From: Synechococcus sp. AG-679-A04
Lineage (GTDB): Bacteria; Cyanobacteriota; Cyanobacteriia; PCC-6307; Cyanobiaceae
NCBI GenBank assembly: GCA_003210775.1
Contig: QCUI01000016.1
Coordinates: forward strand, 1 to 35,461
Direction: 5' to 3'
DNA: 35,461 nucleotides
The translations under genes and the position numbers were made by a program. The notes beneath the pieces are model-generated. The model saw only the letters and a program-made list of their open reading frames with translations, was not told the origin of the DNA and did not search any database. Every line of letters starts with the position of its first letter. Within the stretch, counting starts at the first letter, position 1. Shown in pieces: positions 23,392 to 31,296 of the stretch.

Positions 23392-23449
23392 TCGGTTCGT
23401 GTCAAAGCTTTCCGGACGGTGATACGTTCCAGCAGGTTCTTTCACGTTC

Positions 23450-23554
23450 ATGGAAACCAACGATCTCGGCTTCGTGGCCAGCCTGCTGTTTGTTCTGGTG
23501 CCGACCGTCTTCCTGATCATCCTGTTTATTCAGACCAATAGCCGTGAAGGTTGA
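23450..23554 (+). CDS. psbM: Photosystem II protein PsbM
   Basis: A 34-residue single-helix protein: [20 protein letters not shown] followed by FLIIFI-type hydrophobic residues and QTNSREG. This is the standard PsbM sequence, a small subunit at the PSII dimer interface. It lies 58 bp after the ferredoxin gene on the same strand. The helix and the conserved N-terminal METN motif are intact. Confidence 0.97.
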   Translation: METNDLGFVASLLFVLVPTVFLIILFIQTNSREG

Positions 23555-23598
23555 GTTCCTTCCCGGCTGTCGTCATCAGCTGTTCTGATCGTGGTCAG

Positions 23599-24447
23599 TC
23601 ACCTCTGCTCCGGTTCTCTCACGAGAAGCACCGGGGCAGGGGCGTGTACTCGGATGTAGTCACTGACTGAACCTCCGAGCAGTTTGTCGAGGTCAACCAG
23701 TCCTCTTGCCACAAGAGGCCGGCGATCCTGAGAGGCCAGCACAACCAGATCAGCGTTGACCTTCTCGGCTGCGAAACACACGCCCTTGCCAATGTCGGCG
23801 TCAGTCACGTGCAAAGGTTTGAGTTCAACGCCCAGTTTTCGAGCTCTCTGCACAGCACGGTCGAGGTAGCTGTCGCTTTTGCCAGCTGCTCCTCGGGATG
23901 GGGTCGGGTCCTGGCGAGCTACGTGAACGCCTGTCAGTTGTCCTCCGGGAATCTCTTGAACCATCTCGCAGGCCAGCTTGAGGGCGTCGTCGCCGACGCC
24001 TGTTCCATCGATGGTGACCAGGACCCTGTTGATATGTCGGATGTAAAGGTCGTCGCGAACCAGCAACATGGGACGCGTCGACAGTTGGAAGACGTACTGG
24101 CTGGCACTGTTGGACAGGATTGACCGAAGCCTGCCAAGACCTCGGGATCCCATCACGATTAGGTCCACGTTCAATTCGTCCGCCACATTGAGAACGGTCT
24201 GCTTGGTGTCCCCCTGGCGAATGATTGAATTCACATCCTGTGGATTGAGACCCAATTTCTCCACAGCTCCAGCCAGGAGACTGCCTGCGCTTTCCCAGTG
24301 CTGTTGTGTTGCGGCCATGGTCTGTTCTGGGACCACATGCAGCAGGTTGATCCTGGCTGCTTTGAAAGCCGGCAAGTCGCGCAGCATGTTGATCATTTCA
24401 CCGACATGGCCTTTGCCTGAATCGGCGATCAGAAGGTTCTTGAACAC
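23599..24447 (-). CDS. Tandem universal stress protein (UspA)
   Basis: A 282-residue protein from GTG 24447 with two Usp domains in tandem. Domain 1 (about 1-140) has the ATP-binding style end VMGSRGLGRLRSILSNSASQ and STRPMLLVRDD; domain 2 (about 145-280) ends ASQDRRPLVARGL...GSVSDYIRVHAPAPVLLVR. Tandem Usp proteins respond to stress and may bind nucleotides. It points toward psbM (convergent) and lies 54 bp from the divergent thioesterase gene. Confidence 0.9.
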   Translation of the reverse strand: MFKNLLIADSGKGHVGEMINMLRDLPAFKAARINLLHVVPEQTMAATQQHWESAGSLLAGAVEKLGLNPQDVNSIIRQGDTKQTVLNVADELNVDLIVMGSRGLGRLRSILSNSASQYVFQLSTRPMLLVRDDLYIRHINRVLVTIDGTGVGDDALKLACEMVQEIPGGQLTGVHVARQDPTPSRGAAGKSDSYLDRAVQRARKLGVELKPLHVTDADIGKGVCFAAEKVNADLVVLASQDRRPLVARGLVDLDKLLGGSVSDYIRVHAPAPVLLVREPEQR

Positions 24448-24501
24448 GGCGAAGTTTCAGCCTATGCAGCAGCCTATGGCCGATTGGAGTTCCCAGTTCG
24501 G

Positions 24502-24951
24502 ATGCTGAATGAGAGCGTTACCAGGCTCCCCTGGCGCCTGGTCAAACGAGTCCTGCCACAGCACACAGACCATGGCGGAGTGATGTGGCACGGAGCTTAT
24601 GTGGGATGGCTTGAGGAGGCTCGGGTGGAGGCACTGTCCGCCACGGGCTACCCCTACGAAAAGATGGCTTCAAATGGCCTGGAAATGCCCGTTGTTCAGC
24701 TTCAGATCCGCTACCGGGAGGCGCTGATGCTTGGGGATGAGGTGGAGCTGATGAGTGTCTCCAGTGCTCCTCGGGGTGTTCGCTGGCCCTGGTCAACCCG
24801 TTTCATGAAGGGTGGTACCTGCGTAGCTGAAGCCACGGTGGAGCTTGTTTTGGTGAGAGTGCATCCCGTTCGAAGGGTTCTGCGTCACCCTCCTGAAGCA
24901 GCGGCAGAGGCATTCAGGACCCTGATCGAAGGGCCAAAAGAAAGTTGTTGA
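24502..24951 (+). CDS. Hotdog-fold acyl-CoA thioesterase
   Basis: A 149-residue protein from ATG 24502 (an in-frame TTG lies at 24484). RVLPQHTDHGGVMWHGAYVGWLEEAR is the 4-hydroxybenzoyl-CoA thioesterase/YbgC-type active-site region (normally Y-x-D-TD-GxVxHxxY), and YREALMLGDEVEL matches the following strands. In cyanobacteria such enzymes include 1,4-dihydroxy-2-naphthoyl-CoA thioesterase of phylloquinone synthesis, which is a likely role but not provable here. The usual Asp is replaced by His in QHTDHG, which deserves a check. Confidence 0.8.
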   Translation: MLNESVTRLPWRLVKRVLPQHTDHGGVMWHGAYVGWLEEARVEALSATGYPYEKMASNGLEMPVVQLQIRYREALMLGDEVELMSVSSAPRGVRWPWSTRFMKGGTCVAEATVELVLVRVHPVRRVLRHPPEAAAEAFRTLIEGPKESC

Positions 24952-24978
24952 TAGTGTATTTGTACTAGCAATGATTTC

Positions 24979-26094
24979 GTGTTGGAGCGCTCCTGGCGGT
25001 GGCTGTGGTTGAAGTGTCCTGGGATCGGTTCGGCTCGGATGCGCCAGCTTTGTTTTGCTGCCGCTGAGGTCCCTCAGGGTTTTCAGGAGCTTTGGAGCTG
25101 GTCTCTGTCGAAATTGCACAAGGAGTTCGGATGGCCGGCGTCGGTTCTGTCTTCGCTCGAGCGTTATCGAGCAAGCCACGGCCTGAAACCTTGCATCGAG
25201 GTCCCCCTTGATGTTCTGTTGCCCTGCGATCCTCAGTGGCCAGCTGGTTTTGCAAGGCTGGAGCGCCCGCCTTTGTCGATTCAGTGGCGTGGACGTCGAG
25301 GTCTGTTGTCCTTGCTCTCGTCGCAGCAGGCGGTTGCCGTGGTTGGAACGAGGAGGCCTTCCAGTCACGGCCTTCGGATGGCGGACAAGTTGGGTCGAGT
25401 CCTCGCCCAAGCTCACTGGCCCGTGGTCAGCGGTCTGGCTGAGGGCATTGATGCAGCTGCTCATCGAGGCTGTCTTCAGGCTGGCGGTAGTCCCGTCGCT
25501 GTTCTTGGAACTCCCCTGCATCGTGTTTATCCGACTGAACATCGCTGTTTACAGCAGGAGGTCGGGCAGGCTGGCTTGCTGATGACTGAGCTCCGCGATT
25601 CCGAGAGGGTCACGCGATCCAGTTTTGCTCTGCGCAACCGCTTGCTCGTCGCCGTCACCAAGGCTGTGGTGGTGGTCGAGTGTCCAGAGAACAGTGGAGC
25701 GCTGCGATCGGCAGCGATGGCATGTTCTTTGGGAATCCCCGTCTGGGTTGTTCCAGGTGATGCTCTGCGTGAATCGTCTCAGGGAAGCAATGCGCTGCTT
25801 CAGTCGGGGGCACTGCCGCTGATAAACGCCCAAGATTTGATTCATCAACTTGGGACAGGCCCTTGTGGCTCTTTTGTTGAGGAAGGTGATGCCCTTGCTT
25901 TGAAGTCAGAGAAACCTCTTATCCCCAACCCTGTGCAGACTCGCTTGCTGAAGTTGGTGGATAACGATTCCAGCTTCGATGAAATGGTGCATGCACTGCA
26001 ATCCAATCCTGAACGTGTCGCTGCGGAGCTGCTGAAGCTTGAGCTCCAAGGTCTGGTCGTATCGCAGCCAGGTCTGCGTTGGCGCTCGCTCTAG
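24979..26094 (+). CDS. dprA: DNA processing protein DprA
   Basis: A 371-residue protein from GTG 24979. A helix-hairpin-helix-like N-terminus (CPGIGSARMRQL) precedes the Rossmann core: AVVGTRRPSSHG at about 121-131, SGLAEGIDAAAHRG at 151-164 and a VAVLGTPLHRVYPTEH strand. A C-terminal winged-helix region (FDEMVHALQSNPERVAAELL) is present. DprA loads RecA on incoming single-stranded DNA during transformation. Together with comF this suggests retained competence functions. prmC follows 9 bp later. Confidence 0.95.
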   Translation: MLERSWRWLWLKCPGIGSARMRQLCFAAAEVPQGFQELWSWSLSKLHKEFGWPASVLSSLERYRASHGLKPCIEVPLDVLLPCDPQWPAGFARLERPPLSIQWRGRRGLLSLLSSQQAVAVVGTRRPSSHGLRMADKLGRVLAQAHWPVVSGLAEGIDAAAHRGCLQAGGSPVAVLGTPLHRVYPTEHRCLQQEVGQAGLLMTELRDSERVTRSSFALRNRLLVAVTKAVVVVECPENSGALRSAAMACSLGIPVWVVPGDALRESSQGSNALLQSGALPLINAQDLIHQLGTGPCGSFVEEGDALALKSEKPLIPNPVQTRLLKLVDNDSSFDEMVHALQSNPERVAAELLKLELQGLVVSQPGLRWRSL

Positions 26095-26103
26095 GTTGAA
26101 TCA

Positions 26104-26997
26104 ATGGTGTCCGCCCCTTGTTCAGGACAGGAGTTGCTGGCCTGGCGGCGCCGACAATTGCTGCGTGGCGGGCGGGCTGTTGATCTCGACTGGCTTCTGG
26201 CGATGGAGGCCAATTTGAGCTGGGCTGAACTTCAGCGGCTACGAATCCTGCCTGAGTCAATCGTTCCTCTGGCCAGCACCCTGCAGGACCTCGAGAAGCT
26301 CTGGGCAATGCATCTTCAGAAGCATGTTCCGTTGCAGCATCTCGTCGGACGCTGTCCATGGCGCGATCTTGACCTTCAGATCAGCTCAGCAGCACTGATC
26401 CCGCGGCAGGAGACGGAACTCCTGATTGATTTCGCGCTTGATTGCCTCCAGGATCCACAAGCGCCAGGTTGTGGATCGGCGGGTCGCTGGGCTGATCTGG
26501 GAACAGGCAGCGGAGCACTGGCGATTGCCCTCGCTCGTGCCCTTCCGGGATGGGATGGACATGCTGTGGATCTCAGCACTGCTGCTCTCGAATTGGCGCG
26601 GATCAACCTCAACGCCTTGACGACTTCTCGGACATGGCATCTGCATCAAGGATCTTGGTGGGATCCCCTCGATCGCTGGTGGGGACAGTTCAACCTTGTT
26701 GTCGCCAATCCGCCTTATATCCCCTCCCAGGTTGTGGACGCGCTCGATCCTCTCGTTCGCGACCATGAGCCAAGACAGGCTCTATGTGGAGGTGAGGACG
26801 GTTTGGATTGCTGTAAAGCGATTCTGGAACGGGCCCCTCAGGCACTCTCCCCAGGCGGATGGCTGCTGCTTGAGCATCATCACGACCAGAGTGATCAGGT
26901 GCTTGGCCTGATGCGGTCTGCAGGACTCGTGCGTTCTAGAGCTCGCTCTGATCTCAGTGGAGTGAAGCGTTTTGCCATCGCCAGGCGCCCCCTTTGA
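26104..26997 (+). CDS. prmC: Peptide chain release factor N5-glutamine methyltransferase
   Basis: A 297-residue methyltransferase. The N-terminal helical bundle (substrate recognition) is followed by ADLGTGSGALAIALARA (motif I, about 130-146) and the catalytic NPPYIPSQ at 202-209, as in PrmC/HemK, which methylates the GGQ glutamine of release factors with S-adenosylmethionine. Complete compared with the family. Starts 9 bp after dprA and probably co-transcribed with tsaC, 27 bp further on. Confidence 0.95.
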   Translation: MVSAPCSGQELLAWRRRQLLRGGRAVDLDWLLAMEANLSWAELQRLRILPESIVPLASTLQDLEKLWAMHLQKHVPLQHLVGRCPWRDLDLQISSAALIPRQETELLIDFALDCLQDPQAPGCGSAGRWADLGTGSGALAIALARALPGWDGHAVDLSTAALELARINLNALTTSRTWHLHQGSWWDPLDRWWGQFNLVVANPPYIPSQVVDALDPLVRDHEPRQALCGGEDGLDCCKAILERAPQALSPGGWLLLEHHHDQSDQVLGLMRSAGLVRSRARSDLSGVKRFAIARRPL

Positions 26998-27024
26998 CGC
27001 TGATCCTGTTCTTCGGTCTTCCTC

Positions 27025-27642
27025 ATGACCAATGACAAGTTTTTATTGATGCCAGCCAAGCAGTTGGCACTGCATCTCAGATGTGGTGGAGCAGCTCTGC
27101 TGCCCACGGATACCTTGCCAGCACTTGCCGCTTTCCCCAATCATGCGGCACAGATCTGGGCTCTCAAGCAGCGTCCGCAGGACAAGCCTTTGATCCTGAT
27201 GGCAGCTCAGGCTGATCTGTTGCTGGCACTCACCACTGAAGAAGCAAGGGTTGATGCTGAACCGCTGGCCCGTCGCTTTTGGCCAGGCGCACTCACCCTG
27301 GTGCTTCCTGTTGAGGGGCGTCTCACTCAGAGCCTCAACCCTGGTCAACGAACCCTGGGAATGCGTATCCCTGCATGTGATGTGACCCGAGCCCTGCTGA
27401 TGCAGAGCGGTCCACTGGCGACAACGAGTGCCAATCCTTCAGGCGCTCCGCCAACTCAGAGCGCAGCCGAAGCCGCTGACGCTTTTCCGGATCTGCCGCT
27501 GCTGGCTCCTCTGCCCTGGCCTGATCCGTCTGGTCTGGCGAGCACCGTGATTGCCTGGACATCTTCCGGATGCTGGCAATTGCTGCGCCAGGGCGCTGTG
27601 ATGGTTGATGTGATTGAGAGATCCCCACCATGCTCTGGCTGA
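27025..27642 (+). CDS. tsaC: Threonylcarbamoyl-AMP synthase (YrdC/Sua5 family)
   Basis: A 205-residue YrdC-domain protein. Motifs ALLPTDTLPALAA (about 30-42), KQRPQDKPLIL, FWPGALTLVLP and PLATTSANPSGAPP are the substrate-binding elements of TsaC, which makes threonylcarbamoyl-AMP for the t6A37 modification of ANN-reading tRNAs. Single-domain length, so TsaC rather than the longer Sua5. An ANN-reading tRNA (tRNA-Thr) lies just downstream, a coincidence in position. Start at ATG 27025; ATG 27049 possible. Confidence 0.9.
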   Translation: MTNDKFLLMPAKQLALHLRCGGAALLPTDTLPALAAFPNHAAQIWALKQRPQDKPLILMAAQADLLLALTTEEARVDAEPLARRFWPGALTLVLPVEGRLTQSLNPGQRTLGMRIPACDVTRALLMQSGPLATTSANPSGAPPTQSAAEAADAFPDLPLLAPLPWPDPSGLASTVIAWTSSGCWQLLRQGAVMVDVIERSPPCSG

Positions 27643-27803
27643 TCGCCCTTGTGCTGGCGCTCCAGGCCCTCTTTCACTGGACGCTGGAACCGGCGATTCG
27701 TTGGTTTACGCCCTTGTTCGAACTGAGACTGCTGCCCGTGCTACTGGCCTTGGTGGGGATCTGGTTGCTTGCTGGGCGCACTGACTCCGATAGAACGCCC
27801 TGA
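27630..27803 (+). CDS. Small membrane protein (57 aa) overlapping tsaC
   Basis: ATG 27630 overlaps the last 13 bp of tsaC in another frame, suggesting translational coupling. Two hydrophobic stretches (MLWLIALVLALQALFHW and LLPVLLALVGIWLLAG) make it a likely two-helix membrane protein, with a polar C-terminal RTDSDRTP. No function known. Composition and the overlap support it being real. Confidence 0.65.
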   Translation: MLWLIALVLALQALFHWTLEPAIRWFTPLFELRLLPVLLALVGIWLLAGRTDSDRTP

Positions 27804-27826
27804 ACGTTCGGAGTTGAGTCCTAAGA

Positions 27827-27898
27827 AGCCGGCTGACGGATTTGAACCGACGACCTTCGCTTTACAAAAGCGCTGCTCTACCACTGAGCTAAGCCGGC
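27827..27898 (-). tRNA. tRNA-Thr (TGT)
   Basis: A 72-nt cloverleaf on the minus strand. Acceptor GCCGGCT pairs with AGCCGGC, D-arm AGCTCAGTGGTAGAGC, anticodon loop TTTGTAA with anticodon TGT, T-arm GGTTCAAATC. CCA is not encoded. Its 5' end overlaps the stop region of the upstream LuxR-type ORF. Confidence 0.95.
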
Positions 27899-28131
27899 AA
27901 TGAAGGAACTCTACTGGCGCACATCCGCTTGTCTTCCGTGTCCTGCTGCATCCACCAAAGGCTGAGCTGCAGTCGTGAACGACATCCTGTCTTCCCTAGG
28001 GAATTGCTGATATGGCTTTCAACGGTGCGCACACTTAGAACAAGTATTTCGGCGATGGCACGATTGCTATTGCCCTGCAGCAGAAGATTGAGCACGCCAA
28101 TTTCGGCTGGTGTGAGCTGAAAGTTCGTCAT
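27889..28131 (-). CDS. LuxR-type HTH protein (stand-alone domain)
   Basis: An 80-residue protein that is almost only a GerE/LuxR helix-turn-helix: LTPAEIGVLNLLLQGNSNRA then IAEILVLSVRTVESHISNSL. There is no receiver or ligand-binding domain, so it is either a small regulator or works with a partner. Its stop codon (27889-27891) lies inside tRNA-Thr, with a 10-nt overlap. It follows minE by 48 bp on the same strand and may be expressed with the min genes. Confidence 0.85.
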   Translation of the reverse strand: MTNFQLTPAEIGVLNLLLQGNSNRAIAEILVLSVRTVESHISNSLGKTGCRSRLQLSLWWMQQDTEDKRMCASRVPSLPA

Positions 28132-28179
28132 GGATCGAGGGAAGTCCTGGTGTTGGGATTCCCCTCAATCGCCAACGCG

Positions 28180-28458
28180 TCAATCCTGTGAGCTGGTCGC
28201 CATTGAACGTCTGATCGGCAGATTGGCTACCAGTGCTGTTACGCGATCTTCTGTCTCCAGGCTCACATCCCCTTCCTCGAGATCAATGTCCACATATTTG
28301 GCCACGACTTCAAAGATTTCGCGTCGCATCTGATCCAGCGTTTCAGGGCTCAGGTCGCTGCGATCGTGGGCCAGAACCAACTGCAAGCGTTCACGTGCTG
28401 TGGTTGCACTGGCGGGTTGACGGCGCAGGATTTTGTCAATCAGGTCTTGCAAGGTCAT
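28180..28458 (-). CDS. minE: Cell division topological specificity factor MinE
   Basis: A 92-residue MinE. The N-terminal amphipathic and MinD-contact helix ([12 protein letters not shown]) is followed by [20 protein letters not shown], and the topological-specificity beta-helix domain ([20 protein letters not shown]). MinE drives MinD from the membrane and so sets the Z-ring position. Starts 5 bp after minD. Confidence 0.95.
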   Translation of the reverse strand: MTLQDLIDKILRRQPASATTARERLQLVLAHDRSDLSPETLDQMRREIFEVVAKYVDIDLEEGDVSLETEDRVTALVANLPIRRSMATSSQD

Positions 28459-28463
28459 GGCAT

Positions 28464-29279
28464 TCAGAAAATCTTGGTTTGCATCAGTTGGCGAACCCTG
28501 GCGCGAATGCCGCGTCGTCCGCTTTTCGCAGGGTCCATCAGGGGGATGTCCTCTCCCTGGAGGCGACGGGCGATGTTCCCGTAAGCCTTGGCAGCAGGAG
28601 AAGCATGTCCATTGAGTGTCAGGGGTTCACCCCGGTTAGTGCTGACAATCACCTGCTCATCTTCAAGAACCAGGCCAAGTAGCGGTAGAGCAAGGATGTC
28701 GGTGACGTCGTCGACCGCCAACATCTCCTGATTGGCCATCATTTTCGGTCTCACTCTGTTCAGTACGAGCTGAACGGGTGAGACGCCATTGGTGTTGAGC
28801 AAACCGATCACACGATCTGCGTCTCTGACCGCCGACACTTCAGGAGTCGTGATCACGATCGCTTCCTTCGCTGCCGCAACGGCATTCTTGAAGCCGTCTT
28901 CGATCCCTGCTGGGCAATCGATCAGAACGTAGTCGAAACGCTCCGACAGCATTCCAACAATGGTCTGCATGTCTTCAGGTTTCAACCACTCGAGCATCCG
29001 CGGATTCCCCGCAGGCAGCAGTGCCAGGTTCGGCTCCTGCTTGTGCTTTACCAGTGCCTGGTCAAGCCGGCAGGTTTCTGCCAGCACCTCCTGAGCTGTG
29101 AACACGATTCGATTCTCAAGGCCAAGCAGCAGATCGAGATTTCTGAGGCCGAAGTCCGCATCCAGAACCACGGTGCGAGCCCCTTGCCCGGCCAGCGCAA
29201 TGCCGAGATTGGCAGTGAGGGTGGTCTTGCCGACGCCACCCTTTCCAGAGCAGATCAGGATCGTTCGCGAATTGGTCAC
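28464..29279 (-). CDS. minD: Septum site-determining ATPase MinD
   Basis: A 271-residue ParA/MinD ATPase from GTG 29279 ([20 protein letters not shown]); the frame is open to 29408 but the extra residues are not family-like. Deviant Walker [11 protein letters not shown] at about 11-20, [22 protein letters not shown] (Walker B) and a C-terminal amphipathic membrane-targeting helix ([16 protein letters not shown]) are all present. It carries MinC to the membrane and oscillates with MinE. The middle gene of a minC-minD-minE operon. Confidence 0.96.
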   Translation of the reverse strand: MTNSRTILICSGKGGVGKTTLTANLGIALAGQGARTVVLDADFGLRNLDLLLGLENRIVFTAQEVLAETCRLDQALVKHKQEPNLALLPAGNPRMLEWLKPEDMQTIVGMLSERFDYVLIDCPAGIEDGFKNAVAAAKEAIVITTPEVSAVRDADRVIGLLNTNGVSPVQLVLNRVRPKMMANQEMLAVDDVTDILALPLLGLVLEDEQVIVSTNRGEPLTLNGHASPAAKAYGNIARRLQGEDIPLMDPAKSGRRGIRARVRQLMQTKIF

Positions 29280-29341
29280 GGGGTCCCGTTTTGATCGCGC
29301 CACCTTAATGGCATTGATTCGTCTCGTCTGCCTGACAACGA

Positions 29342-30022
29342 TCAGGTTTGCTGAGCGAAGAAGGGAGCACTGGCTGGCTCGATGGAGATGGCACCATCCA
29401 GAACGCAAGCCTGCTCGGCAAGACCGGGCTGGGGCTGTTCTTCAGGACCTCTCGCCACAAGCTCCGCGATCCGCAGCTGAAGTGGTCTCAGCTGCAATGC
29501 CACGATCTTGGCGTTGCTGTTGCCCTTGCTGCCTGCGTGGGCACGGCCTCGCAGGCGTCCCCAGACGTAGACATCTCCCTCGGCGGACGCCGACCCCCCT
29601 GGATTCACATCACCAACGATCAGCAGGTGACCACGAGTTTCGATGTGATCACCGGACCGCAAGGTTCCCCGGTGAACGGTTAGGTCAACATGGGTTTTGG
29701 TCTCGTTCGGCTGATCATCCCTGGCTTCACTCGTGTGGATGTCATTGCTGGCCTCGCGAACAGGTAAACCCAGTGCCGCTGCGCTGATCAACGTGTCTCG
29801 GCAGCGCGTGATCAACAACTGAACCTCGTGGCCAGCCTGTTGCAAAGCATGGAGCAGTTCGTCTAGATCGCGACAGCTCAGGCTCCAGTCTCCAATGTCC
29901 AGATCGATGGCTCCTGGGGGGATGGATGGCAGCTGTGCCGGAAGCCATTGCTGCCAAGCCACGGAACGGAACCCCGGGAGTCTGAGGCAGTAAGGGACCT
30001 GCGGTGTTGGTTCATCGGTCAT
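29342..30022 (-). CDS. minC: Septum site-determining protein MinC
   Basis: A 226-residue protein from ATG 30022. The C-terminal MinC domain is clear (VHRGTLRSGDHIETRGHLLI, VGDVNPGGSASAEGDVYVWG, GRLRGRAHAG), a beta-helix that binds MinD and FtsZ. The N-terminal half is divergent, as usual in cyanobacteria. It inhibits FtsZ polymerisation away from mid-cell. 62 bp upstream of minD and 26 bp after the HD gene, same strand. Confidence 0.92.
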   Translation of the reverse strand: MTDEPTPQVPYCLRLPGFRSVAWQQWLPAQLPSIPPGAIDLDIGDWSLSCRDLDELLHALQQAGHEVQLLITRCRDTLISAAALGLPVREASNDIHTSEARDDQPNETKTHVDLTVHRGTLRSGDHIETRGHLLIVGDVNPGGSASAEGDVYVWGRLRGRAHAGSKGNSNAKIVALQLRPLQLRIAELVARGPEEQPQPGLAEQACVLDGAISIEPASAPFFAQQT

Positions 30023-30048
30023 GGCCGGACAGTAGGGAGATCCCCCGC

Positions 30049-31296
30049 CTAGCGAATGCTGGCCATGGCCACATTCAGTTCGGTTGAGATCTCTCCCGGG
30101 TGAATCAACCAGGCTGACGCTGCAGGAATCGCGAGGCTGTTCACCAGTGGCGAGCACTGTTCAAGCGCCTGAAGGCTTTGACCGTCCCACAGGCGCAATC
30201 CACCTCGATAGGGGTGATATCCCCGGATCTGATGATGTCGAAGTCCACAACACATCTCAGGGTCGAGGCCTGTTGCAGCCGCATAGGTCTGCGCTTTAGC
30301 CAGCATTTCCAACTGCGTTGATGCATCCATCTGGCTGACATCGAGAGCTTTAAACAGTCTCCGGTTCAGAAATCGATCGCAGAGATCGGCAAGAGGCTCG
30401 GGTGCTTCCTCCCTCCATCGCTGAAAGTGATAACCGGTTCGTAGGTCGTCATTGGCGAGGTAACTATGGAGGTCGAGCTCCTGGGTCTGCCACAGCCACG
30501 CCTGCATGGTGCGGTCAGCCCAGATTCGACTGGGGCCGAGCAGTCGCGCCTGGCGGATCAACTGATCCAGCAACCAATTGCAAACCACATTGAGCCGGTG
30601 GTTATAAACGCTGCGGTACATCAGGCTTCGGACTACCAGGTAGTGCTCCACCGCCATTAAGCCCTTCGGATGAATGGCCAACTCACCATCGGGTGCCAGG
30701 GTGATCGCACTGAGGATGCGATCCAGATCCAGCTGGCCGTATCGGGCCCCTGTGCTGTAGCTGTCGCGTAAGAGGTAATCCAGACGATCACAGTCAAGCT
30801 GGCTGCTCACCAGAGCCTTGATAACGCCACGTTCGGCACGTCCATGTTCGAGAAGATCGGCCACCGAGGCAGCTGTGCCTGACGCAAACTGTTCAAGGGG
30901 GCCCTGAATGTCGGGGTGTTCCCGGATCACACGAGCTGACCACTGTTCGTGGTGCGTGCCAAACATCTCTTCGCCTGAATGGCTGAGAGGAGCGTGGCCA
31001 AGGTCATGGAGCAGAGCGGCGGCGTAAAGCACACCCTTTTGCTTGTCCAGAGAGGGGTCGAGCTCAATCAGGCGGCCCATCGCTCGGCGCGCGATGGCAA
31101 AAACACCCAGCGAGTGGGTGAATCGACTGGATTCGGCGCCGTGGAACGTGAGGAATGCTGGGCCGAGCTGGCGGATACGCCTAAGACGTTGAAAAGGTGC
31201 CGAATCCACGAGCGCAAGCACCATGGCTTCCGCTGGTTGATCTGCGTCCAGGCTGATGCCGCGATGGAGTGGGTCGTGATATGTGCGAGAGCCCAT
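30049..31296 (-). CDS. HD-domain phosphohydrolase
   Basis: A 415-residue protein with the HD motif: RFTHSLGVFAIARRAMGRL (first His), LLHDLGHAPLSHSGEEMFG (HD pair) and a conserved LDCDRLDYLLRDSYSTG further on. This is the dNTPase/SAMHD1-like branch of metal-dependent phosphohydrolases; substrate cannot be told. Its ATG directly follows the ctpA stop (TGA then ATG, 0 bp), so the two are tightly coupled. Confidence 0.9.
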   Translation of the reverse strand: MGSRTYHDPLHRGISLDADQPAEAMVLALVDSAPFQRLRRIRQLGPAFLTFHGAESSRFTHSLGVFAIARRAMGRLIELDPSLDKQKGVLYAAALLHDLGHAPLSHSGEEMFGTHHEQWSARVIREHPDIQGPLEQFASGTAASVADLLEHGRAERGVIKALVSSQLDCDRLDYLLRDSYSTGARYGQLDLDRILSAITLAPDGELAIHPKGLMAVEHYLVVRSLMYRSVYNHRLNVVCNWLLDQLIRQARLLGPSRIWADRTMQAWLWQTQELDLHSYLANDDLRTGYHFQRWREEAPEPLADLCDRFLNRRLFKALDVSQMDASTQLEMLAKAQTYAAATGLDPEMCCGLRHHQIRGYHPYRGGLRLWDGQSLQALEQCSPLVNSLAIPAASAWLIHPGEISTELNVAMASIR

